Assembly (NCBI GenBank): GCA_977017575.1
Contig: CDRNVI010000023.1
Span: 1 to 64,000 of the forward strand
Source: Paramoeba atlantica
Taxonomy: Eukaryota; Discosea
DNA: 64,000 nucleotides
Reading direction: 5' to 3'
Shown here: one piece after another, positions 23,101-32,624 of the stretch
Layout of the letters: each line of letters opens with the position of its first letter
Position numbering within the stretch: position 1 is the first letter of the stretch
Notes under the pieces: model-generated
Told to the model about the DNA's origin: nothing
Seen by the model: the letters and a program-made list of their open reading frames with translations, nothing else
The model's database searches: none
Translations under genes and position numbers: made by a program

Positions 23101-26100
23101 AATTTGGACAGCGCGTATTTCGTTTTAACCAGAACCCTGACATGCATCACATTTTGGTCAACGAATCGAAAGGAACTTTATCACTCTCAATGATACAACG
23201 TCTTCGAACTCTCCAAGAAGAGATATACGGTGCAAATGGCGATCCACGGCCAATGATACGAGCAGCCCGCCTGTATGCGTTAGACAAAAATGGGGAGATA
23301 TTCATTACCTATCTGTTGAACATTTTCTCCAATAATATTGACCCGTCGAGCTATCCGTCCTGTGTTGTTAATGCGAGTTTAAGAACTGGCTCTCCCATGC
23401 CACCAATCGACCATTTTAAGGCGTATATGGACGAATCGAATCAGGATGCTTCCGACGAAATACATATTCGGAAGCCATATGATTTGGTCTCAACACTGAA
23501 TGAAGCTTATGCCACCCAAAACAATTTATCACGCGTACGAGCGAACCGCACTTCTTCATTTTTTCATCCCACAATTTCGAGTTTGAGCATACTGAAAGGA
23601 TTTCTTTATTTTTTTGACTACTTTGCACCTACTCGTGAACTCAGAGTGAAAGACTCCCTCACACCAAAGGTGTCTGAAACTGCCATACGTGCGTGGAGTA
23701 TTGCGATTCATTTATTGAAACCTTGCGGCGTTATGCACATTTATTCGGTGGCCCCAGAATTACCTAAAGCTTTACGAGTTGTTTGTGGCATTATTTTTGC
23801 TTCTATTTATGGCTTAGCTACGGAGGAAAAAAACTTTTTTCTAGATGTGCCGAATACAATGCGCCCACTTCTCGATTGGTTAGAAAATTTAGCTTATCCA
23901 TACTTGCGAGGCGCGATACCACTAGGGAAAACGCGTCAATTACTTACCGAGAAGAGTTTTCGTTGCATGACCCAATTTAGTCGGTGCCTTTCAGAGTTAT
24001 CCAATCACTCTATCACGGAGTGTCTCACATTATGGAATATTTTACACAAAGAGCTTCGTCACGAAGCCATCGATGGGCTAGAAAAATTGAATGAATTGGG
24101 CGATGGTCTTGCCTTATATCTTTTTCCAAAGCTGGGAATATCTACTACTGCAATTGCTTTGACAGAGAAAATGCGTAACACGGCAGAAATGGCGACTATT
24201 TCATTTATACCCTATGGTGCTTGTTGCGACAGAGCTTTGCATATACCGGACATACACCTTAATTCCCAATCAACGATGCGGACAAGTGAGTGCGATTCGG
24301 TATTTTGTGACTTTTACTCTTGGTGCAATTCAATGAATCACTGGTCCGACTTAAAAGTACAACATCGAATTTCTCCTTCTCTATGGGTCACGGTAGCCGA
24401 GTCCTTTTTCTTGAGCGTAACTGAAGGCCAGAAGATCTCTATGGGTGCATTCAGCTCCTTTTTAAAGACAGTTAATTCCTTAGAAAAACTGTCAACCAAC
24501 AAGGACGTCGATGTACTTCGAAATTGTTTGTTGAATCTCTCGATTCCAGATATTGGTGATGTGACTCATTTTCTGACACACAGGGCTTTCTGTGGCCTTG
24601 TGGACGACCTCTTTGAAGCTAACAAAAACCAGAAGAAAGATACAGAAGCTGTTCCCGAAAAAGACTTCTCTTCTTGGAGAGATTACATTCTTGACATGCA
24701 TGGAATTGATTCTCCTCAATTCTTTGAATCGTTGTGCTTTACTCTAATCGTTTTCGGCTATTTACTCAGCTGGTGTTATGCCTTACCGTCTGTAGTGGGC
24801 AAGTTCGTGAAGTACGAAATGCATATCACACGCACACAACTGGCTTTAGATCAATGGTCATTACTAGAAGAATCAATTGGCTCGGTATTAGTACCCCCGC
24901 CGTGTCTCGAACTGTCTTTGATTTCTGATCTCGTGGACCTTCAGAAGGATCAATATCGTAGAGACTTGACGAAATACCGCTCGAAGCAGCTGAAACATGT
25001 TAAATTCAATTTCTTGGAACAACTCTATGGTGTGATGCTTAATGGAATGGCTCACATGCTCGAATCTGTGACTCCTGCGATTAGCGTTTTGCATCGTTGT
25101 TTGAGTGACACGAAGCACTCCATTATTACCACAAAAGAATTTGATTACATGCGCCAGCAGGCGGGAGGTATCCTCGATGTACTTGATAACGAGTCGTTGT
25201 TGAGCCATCCGTCAACACGATATTTTGCTGCTGGCATTCGTTTGATAAGTCATGCAGGAAAGGTACTTGTTGACCGAAACGAATCATTGCTTGGCGTCAC
25301 TGCGTTTCCCATATTCAAGAATCTGGTTTCCTTCCCGATTGCCTCTCACGGAAATCTTTCCAATACCCTTGAAACAGCGATTCGTCAAATCATCGAAAAG
25401 AATCAGTCTATAAATGCGATTTGGATAGGACTGCAAACAATCGCGACGTTCATAGAGCGAACTTATTTGTGTCAACAGCCGGGGCACGACGGAAAAGAGC
25501 TGATTTCTCTTCTAAACATGTACTCAAACTTTTGGATACAAATGAAAAATACGGACATTGGTGAAAAGTTAACGAGTGGAATTGAACTTCGATACTACGG
25601 CGGTAAACAGGTTGATATCGACTCGACGACGTACGATTCGGAAACGCTTTTGGAGAAGATATTTCCTAGTTTCCATTCGGATATTGAGTTTGAATTGCAG
25701 ACTCGAAAGGAATCGGAGGAAGACAACTATGCAATATTTAATGATGCGTTTCTCGTGCGTGACTTTCAAGAAAGGCTCCGAATGGACATGAAGAAAACAA
25801 GATCAAAGTTGGGATCAGGTCTCAGACTTCCTGATTTTCCACGCAAGGTACTACTTACGTACATTGAATCAATGCGAAGAAAATCCTACCATCTTAAGGT
25901 TCCAGAGTATGCTTCTCGTGTGCTTCACACTAATTTTGACAACCATCCCACAATTTTACCCAAAACAGAAATTTTTGAAATGGCTCATGACATCTGGAAG
26001 ACAGGATTTCAATGTGGACTTCAATGGAAGCATTGTACGAAATCTGAGAACGTGTCACTAAATGAAGGGAACATGTCTGGAATTCTTGCCGGATTGCTCG

Positions 26101-29100
26101 AAGCTTCTCATACAGTCCTAGATCCCACTGTGCGAAATCCCTTTACATCGCGTGACAATTCCAAACATAAGATTGACAAGATATTTAGCCTGGAGGAACC
26201 CAACCCAGTGGAGATTGTTCACATTACGAAAGAGGTTTTGACTCCCTTGCGTTCTAAGCTTCAAGAAACTATTTTGATGGATTCAGATGACGAAGCCTTG
26301 TTGAGAGTAAATAGGTTTATAAATCATATTTTCGAAATGCCGCCACTCACGACACCCGTTCTGAAATTTGTCAATACATTTGAGGTCTTACTAAAGGACT
26401 ATTTCGAGTGGAGCGGAGCTCGCACAAAGAATGAAATCAGTGTACTAGACGAGCATTTCAAAGCCTTGAAAAAGGTTGTGTCCTCCATGAGACAACGAGA
26501 ACTACACAATTATGAGGCAATGTTTGTCCAAATGCGCCTATATGAGGAAAGAAATGCATCTCTTGAGTTTCCTGTGATACGCGCACGAATTGTTCAACAC
26601 GGACAGGATCTTCCAGAAGATTTATCCTCTACGAAGGAAATGTACTTCTACTTACGGGAATTTCTTCTAGGTGCCCCTATTGGAGAGCTTTCGATACGAA
26701 TTTCCTTACTCCACGCTGTGAGTTCAGAAATATCTATGATGAAGGAAGAAAACGTATTTTGCCACGCTAGTATCCCAGTGAATGACCGTTTCCTCCAATT
26801 TGCATCTATGATCGAAAACACGGTTCACTACGTGCAGGGGTACCAAAGCCATATTGAGAAACTGCTTTCAGAATCCTACGCCAGGCGCAAGGCTGAGATT
26901 CGCAGTTTCGCGTACGGTATAGTCTGGAAGGACGATTCTTTTCATGCCCTTCGAGACTGCACGCAAAAGTCTCAGGCAGCACTCGGTCGCGCACTACACG
27001 AATTCAACACCCTCTTACATCAGCCCGTAGAAACTCAAACGGCGGTTTCCATGGACTTTTCACATGATACGTCGGTGGCGTCTATGTGGTCGACTCTGCG
27101 TTTGTCAGCAGAGGCTGCGTTTAATAAAGATTTGGAAAGCGTTAGCCCAAATCTTGAAGAAGCAGGTTTTTCATCAGTACAGACCAATGTGTCTCACATT
27201 TTGGAAATCCTAGAGGAATGCGGGGGATCGCTATTTATGGAAAAGCAGCTGGTACAGAAACAAAGACTGCTCAAAGACTTAGTACTGCAAATGAGCGAAG
27301 CAGAAATTGACTTTGTTGCACAAAGCCACACTGATTATCGTTTTAGAGAACCATGGATACTGTTTTCGCAAACTCCTTCCACACGAAATTTCCAACATTT
27401 ATGTCTAGAACCAGAGAAAACATGCAGCACTCTGTGGTACTCGACATACGATATTCTTTTACGAACTATAGATGTTGAAGAGTCAGGATTTCAACGCGAT
27501 GTTTCAACGAGTCAACTAAGGAAAATTACAAATATTTCTAGGACGATTTTCACATGTGCAACTCTACAACGTCATTCTATTGAATCTTTGTGCACTGCAA
27601 TATGCTATTTTCTAAATGGGAGGAACAGTGTGTCTGAGGAGAGCACCAATACCCGAAACATGACAAGTCTCATTGACGATCTTTACAACTCAATTTGGCG
27701 ACTGCATTGTACATTAATACAAATGACCAGCTACGAAAGTAGAGAGTGGGTGGTTTTATCTTCTGAAGCTTCCATGTACAAAATATGTTCCAATGTGGAG
27801 GTGATCCTCCGTAACCTACCGTGTAGCAATGCGGAATCTGTACAAAAGTGGTTGGAAGAGGTCCTGAAGGTGAAAAGTGCTCTGACAGAATACTTATCAT
27901 ACGCCAAATCTTCGCAAAAGAGTGATCTCTTGCCCTACGAAAATTGCATCAATTCATTGAGCTTTCATCTTGGTGACATAGCGGAACTAAGCGGAAAGCT
28001 TCAGAATTTTTTTGACTCATCAGGGGGAGCATACTTGCGTCAGACATGTTTAAAACACCAGAAAAAGAAATTGCAAAAGAGAGCACGCGAAGATGCTTCC
28101 GTGGTAGAACACGAATTGAAACTTCCAACTCGCGCTTTCGACCTGCACACCTATATACTAGAATATACAAAACTTACGTTTCTGGAGTGCACAGAATGCA
28201 TGTGTGAGAAAAAGAATCGATGGCTGCGCTCAGCACACAGCTTAGTACTTCAGTCCCTTCCAATTCATCACAAAACACTCAAAATAGCATTATTTTGGTC
28301 TACTCTGGCACTGCGCTTGGGAACTGCTGGACTTTCTCCAACCACTACTTCAGACACTCAAGAGAATTCAGAGATAGAAAATATGGATGTCCAAGATGGG
28401 ACTGGTATGGGTTCCGGTGAGGGTAAAAAGGATGTTACCCAAGAACTTGAAAACGAAGATCAGTTTTTGACTTCTGAGGACATGAAAAATGAATCTGGCG
28501 AAAAACCTGAGAAGCAAGATCGTGATGACGAACAGAAGCCAATAGATGCGACCACAAATTTTGAACAGGAATATGAATCTTTGAATGAAGATTCGGAAAA
28601 CAGCAGTGAGCAGAATAGCGATATTGAGAACGAATTTGGTCAGTCGGGTAATAACACTACTAATAAAGATCAAATAAATTCTGACGAGGGAGGGGCGTCA
28701 GAGAATGAATCTTTAGCTGGCTCGGAAGAGAAACAAAAGGAGGATTCCTCTACTGGTCCAATGCAGTCCGAGAAAGATGGGAATAACGAAGATATGGATA
28801 TTTCCGATTTTCATAAGGAAAAGGATGATGGTTTCATTTCGCAAGATGAAGAGGCTCAATCGGGATCTGAGTCTGGTAGAGCTAAATCTTTAGAAAATGA
28901 AGCATTTTCGTCACTATCAGAAGATGGTGCTTCTGAGGACGTTATGCAAGAAAACTCGGAGATGAGTTGCGACGACGAAAGCGATCGCGACGAAAAATCA
29001 GAAGATGCTACTTGTGGGCAGAACTTGGACTCCGAGATGGAAGGCTCTCATGATGATACGGATGAGCAAGACGATGTGTCGTCTCGACCAACCGACTTGA

Positions 29101-30689
29101 CACACGAAACTCCTCCTAGTGATCGAACTCAGGGGCTAGGGTCAAGTTCCACCACAAACGGCTCTTCCACTTCTGGAGCAAAGGATACACTTGAGAACAA
29201 TCAAGAAAATAACGCACACTCACTTCCTGAGCAAACAAATATTACTTCTGACATGCCTCAAGAATCTTTAGATGGCACGGAAAATGTTGATTTTGCACAA
29301 GATAACACAGGGGGTAGTTATGGGGCTGTTTCTCGGCTGGACGGACAGAAGAAAACAGAAAACAGCTCTGATTCCCGCAAGCAAAATTTCCCGAAGGGCG
29401 ATAAGGCCCTACCGCGATTGGAGCCAACTAGTATACCGCACGTAGATATACTTCCGGAATTGATCAAAGTCGAAGCTCAGGACGCTGCGAAGCATGAAAA
29501 CACAGCAGACGCACATGTGCTTGCGGAGGAAACTAATATAAATGCAAAATTAGGAGCCGCAGCTATTCAATCGCAAGTTCAGTGTGAGAAGCTAGAAGAA
29601 ACCTTGCGTGATGTGGAACGTCAGGTTAAAGACATGGATCCAGGAATACAGAAATCTGTAGAGGAGAAAGAAAACGAGTCTAAATTGAACACCAACGTTC
29701 GTGGGATTCATTCTGCGGGTCGCAAAGTTCTTGATGCCGCTGATGCCTTGCCCGACGAGAAAAGTGCTAACAGTGCAGACGTGTCGCCTGGTGATCTGTG
29801 GTCTACACTGCTACAGGAAAGCGCCCCGCTTAGCACTCACTTGTGCGAACAACTACGCTGCGTACTGCAACCGACGAAAGTGGACAGGCTTCAGGGTGAC
29901 TACAAAACAGGCAAACGACTTAACATACGGAGGCTAATTCCCTATTTTGCATCCCACTACCGACGAGATAAAATATGGCTACGTCGTACACTGCCTTCAA
30001 AAAGACAGTACCAGATTGCTTTGGCAGTAGACGACAGCTACAGTATGCAAGCGAATCGAGTCACACGAGAGAGTCTATCTTGTGTGGCGCTACTCGCACA
30101 GGCGCTCCACCGGCTCGAGGTTGGGGAACTCGCTGTCCTAGCTTTGGGACACGACCTCACCGTTTGCCACTCCTTTGAAAGTCCATTCTACTTGGAAACT
30201 ACCGGGGTGGAGTGCCTGCGTAAGCTTACCTTTGCACAACGTCGCACGCGCTTCAAAACATTTTTAGAGCAGACGCTGGACTACATGGATTACCACCGTG
30301 CCCGAAGCGCGACACAAACTTCACGAGGATCGAGTCGCATAGTCCAGTTGCTGTTTATCCTATCCGACGGTCAAATTACTGAGGACCGTTCCGCGATTCG
30401 GGAGCTTCAATGTAGGGCACAATCCAATGAGCAAATCATTGTGCTATTAATACTTGACGCCCCTCCATCTCCAAGCCAATCCGAAGCTACGGGTGAAACC
30501 CCCGCTTCACGTGCTTCCGTTCTTGATATGGAAACCGTCGAGTTTACCCCGGAAGGAGGAGTACGCAGGCAACCCTATTTGGAAGACTTCCCATTTGCTC
30601 ACTATCTTGTCGTGCGGGATATGAGCCACATTCCCGTTATTTTATCCCAGATCATTAAACAGTGGTTTGATGCAGCAACACAGTATTAA
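17103..30689 (+). CDS. MDN1: midasin, AAA+ ribosome-assembly ATPase
   Basis: A single intronless frame of 4,528 residues (yeast Rea1/Mdn1 has about 4,900). Midasin is a dynein-like six-AAA machine that removes assembly factors from pre-60S ribosomes in the nucleus. Seen: six Walker A sites, GPAGCGKT (53-60), GESGVGKT (419-426), GPTSTGKT (808-815), GDTGTGKT (1125-1132), GAAGTGKT (1421-1428) and GGPSSGKST (from 1822); repeated LLLDEINLA-type Walker B motifs; a long helical linker (about 2,000-3,750); an Asp/Glu/Ser-rich acidic region (about 3,750-4,100); and a C-terminal MIDAS domain with D-x-S-x-S at D4310, S4312, S4314, which binds substrate UBL domains such as Rsa4 and Ytm1. The first about 35 residues are a Pro-rich extension encoded by a C-rich tract, unusual for the family. 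The sixth site has atypical spacing, normal for AAA6. Confidence 0.97.
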   Translation: MTSRPPPPSPSSPTPTHPPPPLTPPFIPTPTVTSNLSLLHSALCASRIILLYGPAGCGKTQSIFSFLSSSSLPPSLMPSQIRSALLDETSEARDLIGGYQCSEVPGQLHWAPGPLPHAMKNGEWLLMEDIDLVSYDILTLLAGIEDNTQGYYLSDVEEWVPIADSFRVIATTTQDWRTQRGGRGVKKGVSEEMTNAGQGNPNVVPEVWHGRPRAQLHVVPWCPVRFQSIPWDEMETIVQQQFSARLGNALVRDLLIKPVHCLVHQLRACNVMCSPLRQLLKVCARVYHAAELPSLTRQERYVPSRCRECVFRHLTDVFVAAIPAMKDRLCVSRSLCEILGLDVRKAEDILLREVPEVTYHSENGSKRVRIGCCSLPVGQKSLCALSREVPDYAPCPSLIRLFERLASCVRAGEAVLLSGESGVGKTYAVQLLSQLCGQDRFNVCNVNHQTETSDLLGGWKPKSAFEMMQSLYEEFDKCFTQTFNAERNRSYLEATQRTFQKAANNTDDYGLRKKFFHVLRKGCHIGLKHNQVLWSSISNKVFSLVEQMEAGTPPAFFSYHDGALQENKKNGGWLLLDEINLAPTEVLDRIATTLDVDNDNTHPEFRLFACMNPPTDAGKKALPQSLLSRFTEIYVDEPKEAEELLILVKHFLRNLPQAPSPEKIVLLYLELCSNTHSLSDVGFAFEKPCYNLRTLCRALRYAAGQAAVYGIQTAFMDGFLMTFATQVIPPRDLQVRQMIQNALFPNFKNQKMNVRHHPEKVLVGGYLLPRGPLPVNTRDDFVCTETVMRHLASLSRCVIANKAVLLQGPTSTGKTTLVRYLSEATGHSFIRINNHNATELSEYLGQYSQTESGSLRFVEGPLISAVRTGAWLVLDELNLASSEVLEALNRLLDDNRELVHPERTEVLIPHAHFRLFATQNPCGQMGYSGRKALSRAFRSRFLEIHVGEMTSSDLVQMLTQPHFALPENFVRRMIAVMEDLQRARSESHVLAGRFGFLTPRDLFRWAKRRPGTLQELAWHGMVLFGDRCRTETEREFVRSTLQRRCRPSHNSLRERNVYLEKNNGSPNSYFDLSDAALYDWNNWEVLRPHKESIEALPLGLTTSMRRILVLIGLCVLYRESILLVGDTGTGKTTACQAWCEILQRHLFTVNCHQNSDTFDLIGGLYPTHMEELQSGAESHRSESSTGNLNTSHPRFRWCDGPVTRAMRTGSMVLLDEINLAEQNVIERLNSVLDDSRSLILSERGYADATQPVAAHHDFLVMATMNPGGDFGKKELSDALKNRFTEIFVPPMTCPEDLDLAVKNILPDAALRDAFLQATWHDDIHQRPNMRDLMNFAKFISKSISLGISETESLHHGKVVFLKEEESSDDKLFWELSSALKVPQLPSSKKQQYVFDTPTTLKNLSNIMRAMLLPERAVLLEGAAGTGKTSLVETLSLSLTGRPVVRINLGEQTELSDLIGSFVPGRGEVTWCEGLLLQAVRNGTWILLDELNLASQTVLEGLNSLLDHRRSLFLPESCTSVSAHPEFRIFASQNPLQDGGGRKGLPRSFLSRFSIVQVQPLSSQDLWRVAESRNQHSGNFLPHVVVKFMAEVISRFHTLSNTRSSDPHRSGLLSHASPVENMSLMEFNVRDLFRWMDLLIASLFPSKDRLKSACFTFSQDGHVTDIVHHIIHTAYCVLLQRLCTYESYSMYRESFFVAARMPDFVAWVSEHRTENGTLISQNSNEQWLSHTIDLCLRCARESALWEFHNGVVSHNRCFFSISNAKTSNNSALNGTTSVSTFVTPAQTTCKISPSLYLLSSQSPVLRTLIWCLQAGLHPVCLCGGPSSGKSTLVHIAARMCGAKLTQMHFTAGCDTAELLGGFHPTQEMGSRKSGFAWKDSLFLRAVQEGHWFLFENANLCSPTVLDRLNSLLEHGGRLIVNEQGVVDGKPCEIYPHQNFKLIMTMDPRNGILSRAMRNRSIEIFIPSIMTVEHEKVELKHPIDKNYGNIDPTEAHYTRESQFGQRVFRFNQNPDMHHILVNESKGTLSLSMIQRLRTLQEEIYGANGDPRPMIRAARLYALDKNGEIFITYLLNIFSNNIDPSSYPSCVVNASLRTGSPMPPIDHFKAYMDESNQDASDEIHIRKPYDLVSTLNEAYATQNNLSRVRANRTSSFFHPTISSLSILKGFLYFFDYFAPTRELRVKDSLTPKVSETAIRAWSIAIHLLKPCGVMHIYSVAPELPKALRVVCGIIFASIYGLATEEKNFFLDVPNTMRPLLDWLENLAYPYLRGAIPLGKTRQLLTEKSFRCMTQFSRCLSELSNHSITECLTLWNILHKELRHEAIDGLEKLNELGDGLALYLFPKLGISTTAIALTEKMRNTAEMATISFIPYGACCDRALHIPDIHLNSQSTMRTSECDSVFCDFYSWCNSMNHWSDLKVQHRISPSLWVTVAESFFLSVTEGQKISMGAFSSFLKTVNSLEKLSTNKDVDVLRNCLLNLSIPDIGDVTHFLTHRAFCGLVDDLFEANKNQKKDTEAVPEKDFSSWRDYILDMHGIDSPQFFESLCFTLIVFGYLLSWCYALPSVVGKFVKYEMHITRTQLALDQWSLLEESIGSVLVPPPCLELSLISDLVDLQKDQYRRDLTKYRSKQLKHVKFNFLEQLYGVMLNGMAHMLESVTPAISVLHRCLSDTKHSIITTKEFDYMRQQAGGILDVLDNESLLSHPSTRYFAAGIRLISHAGKVLVDRNESLLGVTAFPIFKNLVSFPIASHGNLSNTLETAIRQIIEKNQSINAIWIGLQTIATFIERTYLCQQPGHDGKELISLLNMYSNFWIQMKNTDIGEKLTSGIELRYYGGKQVDIDSTTYDSETLLEKIFPSFHSDIEFELQTRKESEEDNYAIFNDAFLVRDFQERLRMDMKKTRSKLGSGLRLPDFPRKVLLTYIESMRRKSYHLKVPEYASRVLHTNFDNHPTILPKTEIFEMAHDIWKTGFQCGLQWKHCTKSENVSLNEGNMSGILAGLLEASHTVLDPTVRNPFTSRDNSKHKIDKIFSLEEPNPVEIVHITKEVLTPLRSKLQETILMDSDDEALLRVNRFINHIFEMPPLTTPVLKFVNTFEVLLKDYFEWSGARTKNEISVLDEHFKALKKVVSSMRQRELHNYEAMFVQMRLYEERNASLEFPVIRARIVQHGQDLPEDLSSTKEMYFYLREFLLGAPIGELSIRISLLHAVSSEISMMKEENVFCHASIPVNDRFLQFASMIENTVHYVQGYQSHIEKLLSESYARRKAEIRSFAYGIVWKDDSFHALRDCTQKSQAALGRALHEFNTLLHQPVETQTAVSMDFSHDTSVASMWSTLRLSAEAAFNKDLESVSPNLEEAGFSSVQTNVSHILEILEECGGSLFMEKQLVQKQRLLKDLVLQMSEAEIDFVAQSHTDYRFREPWILFSQTPSTRNFQHLCLEPEKTCSTLWYSTYDILLRTIDVEESGFQRDVSTSQLRKITNISRTIFTCATLQRHSIESLCTAICYFLNGRNSVSEESTNTRNMTSLIDDLYNSIWRLHCTLIQMTSYESREWVVLSSEASMYKICSNVEVILRNLPCSNAESVQKWLEEVLKVKSALTEYLSYAKSSQKSDLLPYENCINSLSFHLGDIAELSGKLQNFFDSSGGAYLRQTCLKHQKKKLQKRAREDASVVEHELKLPTRAFDLHTYILEYTKLTFLECTECMCEKKNRWLRSAHSLVLQSLPIHHKTLKIALFWSTLALRLGTAGLSPTTTSDTQENSEIENMDVQDGTGMGSGEGKKDVTQELENEDQFLTSEDMKNESGEKPEKQDRDDEQKPIDATTNFEQEYESLNEDSENSSEQNSDIENEFGQSGNNTTNKDQINSDEGGASENESLAGSEEKQKEDSSTGPMQSEKDGNNEDMDISDFHKEKDDGFISQDEEAQSGSESGRAKSLENEAFSSLSEDGASEDVMQENSEMSCDDESDRDEKSEDATCGQNLDSEMEGSHDDTDEQDDVSSRPTDLTHETPPSDRTQGLGSSSTTNGSSTSGAKDTLENNQENNAHSLPEQTNITSDMPQESLDGTENVDFAQDNTGGSYGAVSRLDGQKKTENSSDSRKQNFPKGDKALPRLEPTSIPHVDILPELIKVEAQDAAKHENTADAHVLAEETNINAKLGAAAIQSQVQCEKLEETLRDVERQVKDMDPGIQKSVEEKENESKLNTNVRGIHSAGRKVLDAADALPDEKSANSADVSPGDLWSTLLQESAPLSTHLCEQLRCVLQPTKVDRLQGDYKTGKRLNIRRLIPYFASHYRRDKIWLRRTLPSKRQYQIALAVDDSYSMQANRVTRESLSCVALLAQALHRLEVGELAVLALGHDLTVCHSFESPFYLETTGVECLRKLTFAQRRTRFKTFLEQTLDYMDYHRARSATQTSRGSSRIVQLLFILSDGQITEDRSAIRELQCRAQSNEQIIVLLILDAPPSPSQSEATGETPASRASVLDMETVEFTPEGGVRRQPYLEDFPFAHYLVVRDMSHIPVILSQIIKQWFDAATQY

Positions 30690-30896
30690 ACCCGCTTACA
30701 GGGCAGTAAATCGTCAGAACGATGATTCTTGCTTGCTATTTTAACGCACGCGAAAACGAGATGTTTTTTACCCCTCATTTTTTAAGTTTTATATTTTCTT
30801 TGTACTTATGCTTTATCTGTGTACATCTTGTTCCTACCTTTCCTTTCCTATCACCCACGAACCCCCAAAACACGGTTTCCCTACCTTCCTAACCCC

Positions 30897-31715
30897 ATGC
30901 TCCGGGCCATCCCACGACTTTACCCCACCCGTCAAAAAAAAACCACCCCACGCACACAACCCCCCCTCCCCCCCTCTCCCCCCCACTCCCCCACCCCACG
31001 CAAAAAAAAACCAAAAAACCCGACCAACCCCCCAACCCCCTCCCTAGTCTCCGTCCCCACCTCCCCCCCACGCTCACCCCCCCCACGTAAAAAATCCACC
31101 AAAAAACCGACCAACCCCCCAACCCCCTCTCCTCCTCCCTCCACCTCCACCGCCCTCTCCCCCCACAGTGGTCCCCCCACCTTCCTCTCCCCCCCTCCCC
31201 CCATCCCCCCGTTCCGCGCCTCCCACCCCACTACCCCCCGAGCCCCCTCCCCCCCCCGCGGCGAGCTCGCCTACGCCCCGCCCCCCCCCGCCCCCGCCTC
31301 CGCCCGGTTCGGGTACCACGTCGTCCGGGTCCCCGCCCCCCAGAACTACTGGAGGGCCTTCCGGCGACGCCCCACCCTCTCCCTCCGCTACCTGCTCACC
31401 CAGTGCGCCTTCCTCCTGGGGCTGTGCAAGCTGGTGGAGCTCCTGCTGCGGGAGATCCACGCCGCGGAGGAGGAGCGCGCGACCGGGGGGCGCCACGGGC
31501 TCCCGATGGCCGCGGGGGGGCTGGGGAAGGCCCCGGTGCCGTGGAGGGAGAGGGGGGTGTGTGAGGATGAGGGGGGGGGACGGGCGGAGAGGATGGCGTT
31601 GGAGGGACAGAGACGGTTTGTGGAGGGGGGGGAGATGAAGGCGATGGAGAATTACCCGATGGTGAAGATTCCGCGGCCGAAACAGCTCACGTTTGATGAT
31701 GTGAGGAGGCGGTGA
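30897..31715 (+). CDS. unknown Pro-rich protein with one membrane segment, possibly mitochondrial
   Basis: A 272-residue frame in a very GC-rich island. The ATG at 30,897 is preferred: the frame further upstream opens only with GTG (30,819), and the chosen start gives MLRAIPRLYPTRQKKTTPR, a basic presequence-like leader. Residues about 20-140 are Pro/Ser-rich low complexity. Then come AYAPPPPAP, a conserved-looking part GYHVVRVPAPQNYWRAF, one predicted membrane or amphipathic helix (LLTQCAFLLGLCKLVELLL), and a charged tail ending IPRPKQLTFDDVRRR. I do not recognise the family. The lower strand also has long open frames here, but these are explained by base composition. Coding is likely given start, spacing and the non-repetitive C-terminal half. 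Confidence 0.6.
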   Translation: MLRAIPRLYPTRQKKTTPRTQPPLPPSPPHSPTPRKKKPKNPTNPPTPSLVSVPTSPPRSPPPRKKSTKKPTNPPTPSPPPSTSTALSPHSGPPTFLSPPPPIPPFRASHPTTPRAPSPPRGELAYAPPPPAPASARFGYHVVRVPAPQNYWRAFRRRPTLSLRYLLTQCAFLLGLCKLVELLLREIHAAEEERATGGRHGLPMAAGGLGKAPVPWRERGVCEDEGGGRAERMALEGQRRFVEGGEMKAMENYPMVKIPRPKQLTFDDVRRR

Positions 31716-32624
31716 GCGGGGGGGTGAAGATTGGGGTGACGTTCCTGTCCTCCACCTGTGGGTACAGGGGTGCGAGACTTGTTGATCAGGATACCAATTT
31801 GGATCATCTTCCGAATCAGACGTTGCGTATTCCGGTAACGTGGAAGAAATGTAATATTCCTACCCCGACATGTCCTCTGTGCACAGATAATCAGAGTCGC
31901 TGAAGTGACTACTGACTTCAGGGGTCACCACTTCATGTGAAGAAAGAGGTGGAGATATCGCCCTCGGCCTTTCAGATGGATATGACATGCTGACATAAAA
32001 AATTGTCGGAAACAGTGAAGTTTTCAGGGGTTAAAAAAATAATTGCGTTTCAGGGGCATAGCTTTGCGGTTAGCCTTTCCCTGTTCGTCATTGTAGAATG
32101 GTTTAGTAGATAATCAGAAGGCATCTATTCAGCATGTGTGAATAGGCATCTATTCTCACGTATGAAGTTGATGATCCAATAGTATCTCGCCAGAGGTATG
32201 CGTAGGATTCCGGATACGTGTACCAAGCGAGAGCGTAGAGTTTCGTAAAGCGGTACGGAACATTCAGTTGTAACGTGTCTGATATTTTCTGAATGAAAGG
32301 TCCTTTTGTACGATGCCCTGGTACGCCCCCCGCTGTTAGCGTTGCTTTTGAAGAGAATGCATCCTGCAGCAAAGCGGCATTTTTTTTTATTTAGTTTTTG
32401 TGGCATCAGATTCATGCAGCAATAAAAATTTCTTATTGTATCTTAGGAAGTATCATCTCGAAATAACTAGGCTCTACGACAACTAGACCCCACTTTATGA
32501 AATTACCTTTCTTTTTAGTTTGAACGTGAAACGTCGTGCGTTGGAAAAGAAAGAAATCATGGGTGGACAAGAATCTTCTAGTGGTTAAAGACCTTTATTT
32601 GGCCGTTTCGTTGTACTTTCTTCC
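31716..32624. other. intergenic, no gene seen
   Basis: About 0.9 kb between an unknown gene and UBA1. It contains only short frames without family features, a T-rich stretch near 32,380-32,400 and a pyrimidine-rich leader before the UBA1 ATG. An ATTCAGCATGTGTGAATAGG-type inverted element lies near 32,127-32,155. No RNA gene recognised. Confidence 0.5.

Noticed and set aside
31074-31496. Long minus-strand frames opposite the 30,897 gene, Gly-rich
   Set aside because: They mirror the C-rich + strand; composition alone keeps them open, and no domain or start context supports them.
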